This document shows, one piece after another, positions 33,257-44,803 of a DNA stretch of 64,000 nucleotides. The DNA is from Medicago truncatula (taxonomy: Eukaryota > Streptophyta > Magnoliopsida > Fabales > Fabaceae): NCBI RefSeq assembly GCF_003473485.1, contig NC_053048.1, forward strand, positions 28,516,755 through 28,580,754, in the 5' to 3' direction. The notes beneath the pieces were generated by a model. The model searched no databases, was not told the DNA's origin, and saw nothing but the letters and a program-made list of their open reading frames with translations. The first letter of the stretch is position 1, and every line of letters begins with the position of its first letter. Both the position numbers and the translations under genes were made by a program.

Positions 33257-33797
33257 GTTTCTATTCACGGTTGAAGGCTATTGTCGCACAATTAAGACTT
33301 TGATTTCAACTCAAATTTTTTGTACTGGTTTTTAATTGATCTATGATTCATATATACTAATATATGTGGAGAAAATACAACTTAAATATGGCCGTAATGC
33401 ATATCGATCAGTGCATATAATTTTGTTTGTACGCTTCCGAAAGCATTCAAACGGGCTAATTTAAGTCTAGAATATCTTTTTAAGTTTCAATTTACACCTC
33501 TAAGCCAGTGATATGAACATATATGTGTGGCAATGTGGCTATGATTGTGTTCTTACTCTTGATGAGTTTATGATAATTAGGTTGCCTCTATAGCAAGCTT
33601 GATTGTGTTTCAATGCATGTTAATGTTATTATAATCACATTGAACGAAAAAGTCATCAGCTGCAACTCATATGGAAGTTATGTACTTAATTATTTTTCTA
33701 GACTAGAGTTAGAATTTTATATAGAAAGTAATATCTCTCGAATTTTAGTTGTCTTCGAATTTTTGATATATCATGTAAAATGATAGTTATTAGTTTA
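33257..33797. other. 3' flank of F-box copy 3
   Basis: Aligns with the flanks of copies 1 and 2 as far as ATGATAGTTATTAG (about 33780-33794), where the shared block ends abruptly against retroelement sequence. It contains the Au SINE empty site near 33715. No gene. Confidence 0.5.
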
Positions 33798-35357
33798 TAT
33801 ATATAGTGACACCTCTTTCTTCCCTTCACAATCACTACCTAGTTGATTCGCCTCACAACGACCACAACTCTCATTTAATAACGAGATTTTACTGTCCAAA
33901 CATTTGATCTTCAAAGATATCATATATTTTTCATACTGCAACGACCAAATCTTTTCTGTGTCATAGAGGCGTGACCTGTCTATCATAGCTGCAAAATTTG
34001 GATAAACTTTTTAGTAGCACAGTACAATGAGAAGAAAACGAAGAGCATAAATCATTTTTCTTTCAATATATATATATATATATATATACAAAAAAATATA
34101 AATGACAGAAATCCTAAATAAAAACACAATTGCCAAATTGAAATGATTTAACAGTCCCCGGCAGCGGCGCCAAAAACTTGATAGACTTTTAGCAAGTGTA
34201 CTAAAATTATATCGAAGCAATAAAATTTATAAGTTCGTATCCACAGGGACTGTTTCAATTTCTACTCGGCAAAAGCATTAAAATAAAGGATATATTAAAT
34301 TCAATGGTGCCCTAGGCAGTTGAGTTGATTGCATAAAAATAATAAATTGCAAGTAAATAAACTGGTTGAAAGATAATATGGAAAACAAATGATTAAGCTT
34401 TCGAATCCTCTATTGATCTCTGTGGTAGATAAATTCTCTAAGTTCTCAATGTAAATTCAGCCTTTACGACGGATTAACTTATTAACTTTGATCAATCTCT
34501 TGACTCAAAACCCTTTCCTAAGTTATAACATTTTAATCTCTTAAGCAGATTGAATAACCGCGGAAGCGATGTCAGAACGTTAATTCATATGTCATAACCC
34601 TCAATTTCCTATCTCTAGGTTCCTATGTTGAATTAAACAGAATTACTATTTCAGGATTAAAAGCTAGATTAGTAGTCATTCAATTCCTAAGATCAATTTA
34701 TGTGATTGCAAGAAGTTAGGGTTAATAGTCATGCAAACAATCATATAAAAAGCAATGAACATAAATAATTCTGAATAAAGACTAAATTATATTGATAACA
34801 ATAGAGTCAAAAGCTACGTGGGTTCAGAGATACAATAGATTCATCTTGACTTAATCAAAGAAATTAACTTGACATAGCAAATGAATAAACAACACGAATA
34901 AAAGAAATTACAACATAGATGTTTTGTTTTTCTTCGATCCTTGTGCCTTCTATTTCTTTATGTATGCGCAGCTTCCGTTTCCTGGCTCCTACCCTCCAAA
35001 ACCGTGATTCTTTTCTGCCGAAACGTGAATGAATGGTAAAGTCCGTGGCTTCCACATATATAGCCTCTTAAAAACCAATTTTCTTCTTCAGCGTGTTCCA
35101 TATCTTCTTGCTGTTTTCCAATTCTCTTAGGTCAACACACAATTGGTCAAAGGCCCATCATTATTTTCTTCTATTAGCACTCGCCAGCAAATCACGTTTT
35201 GTTGTGAGTAATAATCAGCAATTCTTCCTTATTTGACTCAATAAATCAAAAACGAAACTTTATTTAAAATGACTCTAAATTAAATACTAAACTAATAAAA
35301 ATAGATTAAAACTTAATTAAAAAGACTTTAAAAATGTGATATGCCGGACTGTCATCA
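33798..35357 (-). mobile_element. Truncated Ty3-type retroelement: LTR, tRNA-Asp-type PBS, start of interior
   Basis: On the minus strand an LTR runs from TGATGACAGT (35357) to AAAAGTCTATCA (34179), 1,179 bp. After a 6-nt spacer comes TGGCGCCGCTGCCGGGGA (34172-34155), which pairs with the 3' end of plant tRNA-Asp as in Athila/Tat-type elements. A TATATA-containing stretch near 35055-35060 fits a promoter. About 360 bp of interior follows, then the element stops at the F-box block. No protein domain and no second LTR were seen. Confidence 0.75.
34155..34172 (-). other. Primer binding site, tRNA-Asp type
   Basis: The minus-strand 18-mer TGGCGCCGCTGCCGGGGA lies 6 nt from the LTR end. It is one base from perfect complementarity to the plant tRNA-Asp 3' end, as I recall it (GTTGCC in the usual form). 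Confidence 0.7.
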
Positions 35358-36529
35358 CTGTGCTAGTCATGACACTAATCAATTTCAATTTCAATTTCAA
35401 AAGTATCATCCCCGGCGTGAAGCCGTGCTAGTCATGACACTAATCAACTTCAATTTCAATTTCAATTTCAAAAGTGTCATCCCCAGCGGTAGCTGTGCAA
35501 GTGGTGTCACCAGTCAATTTCAACTCTCAATAGTGTCATCCCTAGTGTGACTGACCAAGTTGTCCTTTCATTCTTACCTTTGTTAAGCTATCTCATCGAT
35601 AGTTAGGTAAAAGTATCATTTGTCTTTGTTAAGCTATCATTTCAACGGTAGTTAGACGATGGTTTTTCTCTCATTCTTATCTTTGTTAAGCTATCTCATC
35701 GATAGTTTAGGTAAAAGTATCATTTGTCTTTGTTAAGCTATCATTTCAACGGTAGTTAGATTATGGTTTTTCTCTCATTCTTACCTTTGTTAAGCTATCT
35801 CATCGATAGTTAGGTAAAAGTTATCAGTCGTCTTTGTTAAGCTATCATTTCATCGATAGTTAGACGATGTTTTCTCTCATTCTTAACTTTGTTAAGCTAT
35901 CTCATCGATAGTTAGGTAAAAGTATCATTTGTCTTTGTTAAGCTATCATTTCATCGGTAGTTAGACGATGTTTTTCTCTCATTCTTACCTTTGTTAAGCT
36001 ATCTCATCGATAGTTAGGTAAAAGTATCATTTGTCTTTGTTAAGCTATCATTTCGTCGGTAGTTAGACGATGTTTTTCTCTCATTCTTAACATTGTTAAA
36101 CTATCTCATCGATAGTTAGGTAAAAGTTATTAACCGTCTTTGTTAAGCTATCAGTTCATCGGTAGTTATACGATATTTTCTCTAATTCTTACCTTTATTA
36201 AAGTTATCTCATCGATAGTTAGGTAAAAGTATCAATCATCTCTGTTAAGCTATCAATACGATAGTAGACAGTCATTTTCCCCGGTGAAACTACATTCCCC
36301 TAGCAGAGTCGGAACCTTTTTCTTCAACGAATTTGGATATCCAGTTGTCACTTGTCAGTTCTCATCACAGTCAAATCATCTTTGTCATCCTGCATTCATA
36401 ATTACATAATGAGCATTCACAACATCTTAGGTCAAAATTTGTGCACTTTTGTATTTAAGTCTCTTCGGCCCATCGAATCAAAGATTTCATCTTCAAATCT
36501 CTGGACGAAGAAACTTAAATAGGGGCATC
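35358..36529 (+). repeat. Ogre/Tat-type 3' untranslated region with tandem repeats
   Basis: Between 35377 and 35530 a unit of about 76 bp rich in TCAATTTCAATTTCAA repeats twice. From about 35566 to 36280 a 101-110-bp unit repeats about 6-7 times, each with TTTGTTAAGCTATCTCATCG, GATAGTTAGGTAAAAGTATC and a second TTTGTTAAGCTATCATTTC. The block ends with GGACGAAGAAACTTAAATAG and a purine tract AGGGGCATC directly before an LTR start. Tandem repeats between coding region and 3' LTR are known in legume Ogre elements. No coding part remains. Confidence 0.75.
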
Positions 36530-36790
36530 TGTCATACCCCAATTTTTGACCCAAGATCCCGCTAACACCTTCCCTTTATGTAACTAACCCCGAACCCTAA
36601 ATCTTTTCAAAATGGGGTAGTTTGAACTTTTTTCCCCCTTTTCTTAATAAAATTAAATGTTCAGCCGTAAAATAATTAGTGAGTCAAAAGCTAATCAAAT
36701 AGCCTTGATCTCCGAAAAATGACGCGACAATGGGGAATACACAATATCTGGTTGGATAAATCTTGAGAGGAAAATATAAATAAAGATATA
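36530..36790 (+). mobile_element. Start of an Ogre/Tat-type LTR (right end not found)
   Basis: TGTCATACCCCAATTTTTGA follows the purine tract, the recognisable LTR start of this legume family. I could not place the end: homology by eye fades after about 36790, so the LTR may be truncated or continue unrecognised. Confidence 0.55.
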
Positions 36791-37984
36791 AAATATAAGC
36801 TTTTATTTTGTAGTTAGGCATCACACAAGTATTTTTTGGTTACATAACATTTGGTTTGTAACGATTGAATAATTTCTACTTTAAATTTTATGTTTAAAAA
36901 TTGTGTTGTTCGTTTCTATTAAAGTATTTATTATATACGATCATGAGTGCATGTTTATATCAATTTCATACCATATGTATGTATCAGCCAAAAAACAATG
37001 TTTTTGTCTCTATGCTGACACAGTTCGGATTATATAGTCTGAAACGTGTCTTTTATTACTCCAAAATTTGTCATTTCTGGGTTGTTAAAACACTTTTCAG
37101 ATTCTAAAATCCTAACTGATTTAAGGCTTTTCAGACTATATAATCTGAAACGTAGTTATTACTGAGACGTCACAAATATCTCTAAGGCGTTGTCTTCCAA
37201 CAGTTCCGGAATTGTTCAGATTATATAATCTAACCCTCTTTCGAATTATATAATCCGAACAAAGGGTGTTTTTGGAAGAAAAAAGTAGGGCATGTGAGAA
37301 TGCAATTGAATGGGAAAAGTAATTGCCTTTTTATATAAGCATAGTTAGCTAAAAAGACTAAGGCAGAAGCCATAAAGAAATTAGGCTTATCAGACATACT
37401 TAAGTAAATATGAATAATATATTTTTATTACTATTTTTTATGTAAATATGCAATATATTTTTTGTAATATATTAGCCTTTTTATAAATTTGTTGTTTTAA
37501 ATTTATTAATCTACTTTAATTTTTAATTTATTGTATATTTTATTGGTAAACCAACGATATCATCAGTGCGGAATTGCAGAGATTAATCCTCTCGAGGTAA
37601 CTGAGATAAGGGGTGGCAAAACAAGTCTGATCCGTCGAATCGCTGTGTTTAACCCGCCATTTTAAGCGGATTAGGGTGAGGTTTTAAGCCCACCCACAAT
37701 ATTTGGCCCACCTCATTTAACCCGCTGAAAAGAGCAGGCCGTGGTAGGGCTGGCTGGCTTGTGGAATTATTAAAAAAATATTTATTTAAATTGTATTGTA
37801 CTAATAAATATAAGTGATCCATTTTTAAGGCACAAAATAATTGGAAAATTCTTTATTGGAATTGTTTTTCTCTTTAGGCGGAAATATAATGGGAATAAAA
37901 TGATTATGAAAAAATAAAAATGACTTTTCTTAAAGGTAGCATATATTTTTAATAACATTTGTGTCAAAAATAAACGATTTTTAT
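36791..37984. repeat. Palindrome-rich non-coding stretch and hAT-like remnant
   Basis: At 37020-37265 near-palindromes of the type TTCAGATTATATAATCTGAA recur at least four times, typical of a MITE family. At about 37613-37765 GTGGCAAAACAAG, AACCCGCC and TAGGGCTGGC words match the ends of plant hAT-type non-autonomous elements, but no TSD was found. No gene. Confidence 0.4.
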
Positions 37985-38075
37985 AAAGGTGTTTGTTGGA
38001 GAGAAAGTATATCAATTGTTTGTTAGTGGACAAAAATATGGGATCAAATTTATTGAAAAGAGAAAATATGTTCCA

Positions 38076-38532
38076 GTAATACGTAAGCCGACCCTAGTTT
38101 TCTTCACCTTCTCTCTAAGTTTTCTTTCTCCTTCATTTATCGAAGAGGGATGGTTTTTGGTCATTTTTTGACCTAGAATCACGTGCATCTTTTTCCCCTT
38201 TCTTTCAATTTAAATAAGTGGTGTTCACACATATCAAATTCTACATTTTGTGTTTTTTTTGTTTGTGATTTCATCGTCTGGGTGCGACGTTGTGTTGTCC
38301 GTTGTCTTGTACGATGTTTGATTTCGTGTCTTGTTGCTGTGTTTGTTTGATACCTATTGAAAGATCAACTTCAGTCAATTACAAATTCAATCAATGACTT
38401 GGGTGTCAACGTTGTTGTGTATGCTATTAATTTGAATGTTGTGAGTTTATTCACCGATTCACCTTTTACATTTTTAGCAATGTTCAACATGTTATTATAT
38501 TTGATGTACTCTGTAATGGAATGGAAAAAAAC
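38076..38532 (+). mobile_element. 457-bp insertion with 9-bp TSD in the copy 4 promoter
   Basis: Flanked by TATGTTCCA at 38067-38075 and 38533-38541. In the homologous copy 2 promoter (near 20030) the two sides join directly (AAAATGTCTTCCAAAAAAG). The insert has no terminal inverted repeats that I can see. It ends in GGAATGGAAAAAAAC, which suggests a retroposed 3' end with a short A-tail. Its source is not recognised. Confidence 0.65.
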
Positions 38533-39487
38533 TATGTTCCAAAAAAGTAAGAATTTATTGGTGGATTAAATAGAATAAAAATCTTTTTTTATTTTCGTCA
38601 AACTACAAAAGCATTACAACGTTTGTCAAAAAAATAAAACAAAACAAAAGTATTAGGGTTCAGCGTTTCAGCTCCAATTCTCCAAACGGCGCTGTATTGG
38701 TAATAAGAAAACTCCAATATGAATCTCCTCCCTCCATCTCAGTTGCAGGCATTCCTCCCCGACGAACTTATCACAGAAGTGCTTTCCTTCCTTTCTGTCA
38801 AATCTCTCATGCGGCTGAAGTGTTTGAGTAAGTCATGGAAGTACCTCATGTCCGAACCCTACTTCGCCAAATTGCACCTTAACAGAACTACACAAAATGC
38901 AGTCCGCAGATTTGTATCATAAGATGCGCATTTCACGTCTTACAAGGCCATGTTCTTCACAGTCTTTCCTTTGCTCAAAAACCCTGCAAGAGATCCTTAC
39001 TATCAACTGACGGACAAGGATTGCCGCTACATCATTGGTTCCTGCAATGGATTGCTTTGCTTATTCGGCGGAAGTGAGTATAGAGCGGACGAAGGAGGGT
39101 ATAGAGAGAAATGAATTCGTGTTTGGAACCCGGCCACAAGGACAATATCAGAAAAATTAGATTTGGATGATGGCCTAGATTTCCCTTCGCATTTCAAGTT
39201 TGGTTATGATAATTCAACAGAAACTTATAAGGTGGTGTATTTCACTCCAGAGACAACAAATGTAAGAGTTTTTAGTTTGGGCGTTAATGTTTGGAGAAAT
39301 ATCCAAGATTCCCCTATGACTCATCATCTTCGCCGGTGGAAGGTTGTGTATGTGAGAGGTAGTGTTAATTGGTTGGCAATTCACAATTACATTGGTGATG
39401 ATTATAATTGCAAGGGTATTACTATTGAGCAATTTGTGATTATTTCACTTGATTTGGGCACTGAGGCACATACTAAGTTGTTGCCTC

Positions 39488-40766
39488 TGAAGGTGAAAAA
39501 CACAAGAGGGGGGGGGGGGGGGGGGTTGAATTGTGTTTTCTTTTTCTCTTAAAAAATACTTCTTCTGATAAAACTTCAGAAGCAGTTTGATTGCTTCTGA
39601 TGAAATGATCAGAGTCAGATTGCAGCGGAAAAGAACAGAGCAGAGAAAAGAAAGACAAAGACACAAGCAGTTATCCTGGTTCCTTCCACAACACGGAAGT
39701 AGTCCAGTCCCCCTTGCACTTCCAAGGAGATTTCACTATAATCACAAAGATTACAACTGCTCAATACTTTCTAAGTATGAGACTTCACAAAAATGCTCAA
39801 GCATGCATGCAAGAGTCTTCCAATGCTCAAGCACTAAGCAAGAGACTTCTAATGCTCAAGCACGCAGGCAAGAGACTTCTAATCAAACAAAAATACAGAG
39901 AATTGAGTTTGAATTGAACACTTGATATACAATCAGTGGTGTTCACAATACAATACAGAAAAGACTCTAGACTTTGAATTTCTAAGATGTATCAAATCAG
40001 TGCAGAAATTCAGTGTGCTTTGTAGAATCAAATTGACAGAGTTTTGGCGCTTTTGAACTTATGTATCTCTATCTATAATCTTCAAGTCTTCACTCCTTTA
40101 TATAGAGGCGTGAAAGAGACGTTGAGATAATCAGCACGTCTAAAGAGTCGTTTGAAATCCTTTGATTATCCACCAGTGATCCTTTGCCTGATTTGGGTGT
40201 AGTCCTTTGAAGAATAAGCTTCAAATTCATTCCCATCTTGAGTGTACAAATTCTGCAGGCATGACTGTCGTTTTGTCTTGTAGCGTAGACAGAAAACAGA
40301 GTAGTGGAGGTAGTGGTTGTACACTTGTACTTTGTCAACTCTATTAATGAGAGACAAGTGCTCAGTGCTATCCATATATTCGTTGATACCTCCCTTTCAA
40401 TTCTTCGTTCTTCTTTGATAAGACTGAATTGAGAATCAGCTACTTTGAATCTTCAGTTTGATTAAAGGATCAAACGTAGCTTCTGGTGAAGATATTGCTT
40501 CTGATGAAAACTTTTGCTTCTGATGACCTTCTGCTTCTGATGACGTCATCTCTTCAGAAGCACTTCAGCTTCAGGAGCAGTTTTCTTCAGATGCTCAGAA
40601 TTTCTTTTCCTTTCCATTGTTCTTCCAAGACCTATTGAAATAACTTGAGTAGCCTTTGGTCCTGTACACTTGAACAATTATTAGTAATAACCAATTGACA
40701 ATTTTTAATACCTTGTTATCATCAAAACTTAATAAGGTTCATTGTGAAACACATTTTGTTCCAACA
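39488..40766 (-). repeat. 3' LTR of the Sirevirus
   Basis: 1,279 bp, almost identical to the 5' LTR. The 10-bp length difference is entirely due to an 18-base G-run (plus strand) near 39508-39525 against A plus 7 G in the partner. Three substitutions were seen (near 39810, and two adjacent-region changes near 40264). Confidence 0.95.
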
Positions 40767-40780
40767 ATCTCCCCCTTTTT
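40767..40780 (-). other. Polypurine tract
   Basis: The minus strand AAAAAGGGGGAGAT directly abuts the 3' LTR start TGTTGG. It is the expected primer for plus-strand synthesis. Confidence 0.9.
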
Positions 40781-40852
40781 GATGATGACAAACAATAGTA
40801 TTTAAAATGTTCAATTGTTGTTGATCTAATTAATAAGTTGACCACTGGGATA

Positions 40853-40966
40853 GAGGTTTGTAAGCTCCCCCTGAGTCTAATAGATCTTTAAGGTGAGGTT
40901 TGTAAGCTCCCCCTGAGTCTAATAGATCTTTAAGGTGAGGTTTGTAAGCTCCCCCTAAGTTCTATT
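40853..40966 (-). repeat. 42-bp tandem repeat carrying purine-tract copies
   Basis: Units start at 40853, 40895 and 40937. Each has CTCCCCCT (minus strand AGGGGGAG). Similar CTCCCCCTTTT occurs at about 41078. Repeated polypurine tracts upstream of the 3' LTR are a known Sirevirus feature. Confidence 0.85.
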
Positions 40967-41364
40967 CTTATTAATTAAATTTCAATAAAATACTCATAAA
41001 AATCAAATCAGAAGTATTTAAAAGAAATTTAGAAGTGGTTATAGTGGGGCTCAGTGCCTTAAAAATACTATACATTTACTCCCCCTTTTGTCGTCAACAA
41101 AAAGAATAGAAACAAAAGAAAGAGTATCAGAGCAAAACAAAACAAAAGAATAAACATATAACCTTTAAAAAATAGTATTTCAGAGCAAGCAGCATTAAAA
41201 ACAGTAAATATCATCAGAGTTATAGCTTGTAAAACATATTGAAGGTGAAAAAGCACAAGATCCAGAAACAATGATAATATATATATAGAAAAGTTGAGAT
41301 ACAAATGCAGTGCAACTAAAGTACGTAGAACAAGAATTAAAACAAGCAAAAAAAAGGTGTGCAA

Positions 41365-44295
41365 CTAAGGTTGGGTTTGCTTGTACATCTGTTCCAATAG
41401 ATACTTGATTTGCTCATCCTTCTTTTTGAGTAGCTCATCCTTTTCCCTCATTCTTCTTTTATACCCAGCATGAATTCTGGTTGCCCTTGTGATGTACTCT
41501 TCTTCTGGATAGAAAGGAGTGATGTCCAGCAGAGGCACGTAATTCAGCTCTTTCACTCTAGCTGCTTCATGCATATCATCCAACATCTTTTGCAGCATGG
41601 CAGAGTGAGATGAGACACACTTAGAACTTAGCTTATCCAGCAGGTCATCAAAACTCTTTTTCAGATCCATCCATTGATCAAGATAGTGAATAGGAGGTAC
41701 AGGAACTGTTCTGCGAAGAATCAGTGTCTGAATCTCATCACTAAGCTTGATTAACTGTTCATCTATATACTCAGATTCAAGGATAGAGTCAGGGATGGTT
41801 GAAGGTTCAGATTGAGTTGTATGAGATGTGGAGGATTGGTCAGAGGCTGTTTGTTGGTCAGAAGAAGTTAGGTCAATTATTGGTGGTTTTGGTTGATGTT
41901 CTGGTTCTGTTGATTGATGGTCAGAAGCAACTTGTTCAGAAGCATCTTGTTCAGGAACAGTTTGTTCAGGAACAGTTTGTTGGTTTTCTAACACAGTCTT
42001 TCCAGGGACTGTCTTAGAGGCCTTTGTAGGTGTAGGTTGCATTTCACCACCTAAGTGTTTTTCTAAATTGTGAATGGTTGAGGATTCTTGTTGTTGGGGG
42101 ATTTCTGAAGTAGTTGCTTCTGAAACTACTTCAGAGGCTCTTTGTGGAGTTTGGTTAGGTTCTTGGTTGGGTTCAGGTTGTTGTACACTAACAGGTTCTG
42201 GAATATCTGGATATAGTGGATGAGTAGTAGGCAAATTGAATTTCTCACACAGTTTAATCCTATTTTTGGAAAATTCTATTTGAGTTCTCTCATAGTCAAG
42301 TGTTCCAAATTCTGTTAGTTTGGTAGGTTTGGTTTTTAGAAGCTTGTCTATGTGTTGGCTAAGGGGTTGGTCATCTGATTCTGTTGATGATGAAGAGGGT
42401 GAAGAGGGTAGAGATGGAATCTGAGTATAGATGTCAGGTTTGGATGAATTACCTGAAGATTGAGCTTCTGGAGCTTTTGAAACTGGTTCTGATGAAGTTG
42501 CTCCTGAAGCTTGCTTATTCTTCAAGGCTTGAGAAAGCAGAGCTGCTCCATACTGAACAGTTTCTTGCTCTAACTCAGACGCTAAAGCAGCAATGTCAGG
42601 AGTAGGCACATACCCTGCAGCCTTGAGACGCTCATCCCTTTGCTTCTCATACAGTTCCTTCATCCTTTTCTTTTCTGCTATCTTGGATGCAGAATACTCC
42701 CTAGCATATTGCTTTAATTCTTCAGTCATTTCAAAACTGGGCATGACTATAGGCTCAGAAGTTATTGTCCTTTTTGCCTTCTTGGGGCTTGAGTCTTCAT
42801 CCCAGTTTTCTTCCAATTCTTCCAACATTTCTGCCCTTCGTCCTTCAGCTGTCTTCAGATTCCTTGAAGATCTCTTCCTTTTGATGGTCTTAAGAGCAGC
42901 TTCTCTTTTCTTTTTGGGACTTAGAGGCTCTTCAGAAGCAGCTTGCTCAGAACCTGTTTGTTCAGAAGCAGGCTGTTCTGCTGTTTCTTGAGCATTCCTT
43001 GTCCTTTTTGTGATAAGAGGGACATTATCCAAATCCTCCACTTCCTCAAGAATGGTGGATAGAGTTGATTTTTCCTTCTTGGCTTTCTGATGCTTCTGAG
43101 CACCCTTCTCAGTAGCATCTTCAGCAAGGTATTCTTCCTTGGTGATCTGCTTCTTCTTAGATTTTCTGCCTTTGGCCACAGGCAGATCACCACCATACAT
43201 TTCTTCAGGGACATCTTTCAAGCTGATCTTCAGATTGTAGGTTTTGTAGAAGTCCAAGATGTAGGCTCTCTGCACATCCAGGGGATCCTTCTTGCAGATG
43301 GGGATGTGATGAGTGACTAGATCAGATATTGCATCAGATTCATGCATATCAGAATCTAGTTTCTTGTGAGCATTTGCTGGAATCAATTTCATCTTCACAA
43401 GTGTTGATGCATTGATTATCTTCCCAGTTACTGCTCCCAGCTTCTGGTTATCATAGATGCCCACATCCTTCAAGGCACTTAGAAGTCCTCCTTCTTGAAA
43501 GATTACAGAGAGTAGTCTTCCATAAGGAACAAACTTTCTGTTTTCCATTTGACTCTTCTTTAGTTCCTTGATCATGTATTTGAACATGTACTTTGGAACA
43601 TTCATCGTTGTTTCCTGAGTGATGGTGTGATGCAGAAAGACTTTGTGACCAAGAGAGGGTTGATCACTTCCTCCACCTTTGGGAAAGATGTTTTCATTCT
43701 GGATCTTCAGCAGCATTTTCTTCTCAATGCTCAAAGTGCTGTAAGGTTGAGCAACCTTAGACCCATAGATAGTCTCATTGACAATTTCCTTCCAAGAGCT
43801 GGTTCTTGGATTAGGAATTTCTTCTCCAAAGTATTTGCCAGAAGTATCCCTTCCCATGGCTTGAGCAATAATCTGCTCATTTATGGTTACAGGAATACCC
43901 ATGACATTTGATCTAATCTATGTGCCGGTGAAGGAGAGTAGACCCATTTCTTCTCTGGTTTTTCCCTTTAGAGTAGGATCAACCAGAATCAGTTGAGCTT
44001 CTTCCTGTCTAGCAGCTTCAATGTCAAAGACTGAAGCCCTTACCCAGAATTGTCTGACCAGAACTTCATAAGTTGGACCATTGAGAAGACTGAAGTAACC
44101 CATCATCTTCTGCTTCTTGTAGAATCTTACCAAGTCGCACCCATGGTGAGTTAGAGAAGCGAAATCCACTGGATTTTCCGCTTGAATGATTAACTCCCAT
44201 TCCTCAATAGACATAGTTCTTCCTTTGATCTCATATGCTAGAGTATCTATATCCATATTTGATGAAGAACCACCAGCAGAACTTGAAGATGCCAT
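41365..44295 (-). CDS. Sirevirus third ORF (so-called env-like), with one in-frame TAG
   Basis: From the ATG at 44295 the frame runs 125 codons to a TAG (43920-43918). It then stays open in the same frame: the next ATG is 43902, followed by 845 codons to 41365. The total span is about 976 codons. The N-terminal part (MASSSSAGGSSSNMDIDTL, then EEWELIIQA) and the following VTINEQIIAQAM region resemble the plant-transposon third ORF found after pol in SIRE-type elements. The middle is low-complexity Ser/Glu/Gln/Pro, and the C-terminus is a charged coiled coil (KRRMREKDELLKKKDEQI). I see no signal peptide or membrane segment, so a true envelope role is not supported. The TAG is either a fresh mutation or a readthrough site. 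Confidence 0.75.
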
Positions 44296-44803
44296 AGATT
44301 TGAAGTAGTTTTAGGGTTCTAAGGTGTTTTGAGAGGATGAGTGAATGCGCTTACTTTCGCAGAGGGTTGAGAAGAAAATAGAAAGTGTTTGTTGTGAAGT
44401 GAGTAGTGTGTGAATTGACTTAGTGTTTTTAATAAAACGTTTGCAATTCAGAAGGGACAAACAAACACAACATTAATGACAAATTGGGGGCGCGTGTAAG
44501 TATGTTAAAAAGCGAATGAAACATCATTGCCCTTTTTGTTATACTCCAATACAAATAGACCACGTCAGAGACTCTTCAGAAAACTACCTTTTGGGTAATG
44601 GGACAGCTGTTACATAAAGTAACTACCAACGTTCCCACTAACCATGCTATTCAGAAGCAAAGAATAACACTTCTGAAGTTTTAGTGCTGACGTCATCTTC
44701 AGAAGCACATTTTCCTCAGAACCTCAGTTAAGAGCTTCTGATGAACCAAATGCTTCTGAATAAACTTCAGAACCAAACTTCTTATTCAGAGGCAAGCAAT
44801 TTT
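44296..44803 (-). other. Spacer between pol and the third ORF
   Basis: About 500 bp of non-coding sequence rich in TTCAGAAGC/GCTTCTGA words (44650-44790). It could hold a splice acceptor or promoter for the third ORF. None could be assigned by eye. Confidence 0.5.

Noticed and set aside
35566..36280. Regular direct repeats that might suggest a CRISPR array
   Set aside because: The units are contiguous without unique spacers, 101-110 bp long, in plant DNA next to an LTR. They are a retroelement minisatellite.
39587..40375. ORFs of 68-112 aa on both strands, repeated at 50049-50990
   Set aside because: They lie wholly within the two LTRs and are repeated only because the LTRs are.
41799..43911. 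Plus-strand ORFs opposite the Sirevirus third ORF
   Set aside because: Shadows of the long minus-strand frame, of low complexity.
41365..44295. A true envelope glycoprotein for the Sirevirus
   Set aside because: No signal peptide, transmembrane segment or Cys-rich ectodomain can be seen. The product looks soluble, charged and coiled-coil.
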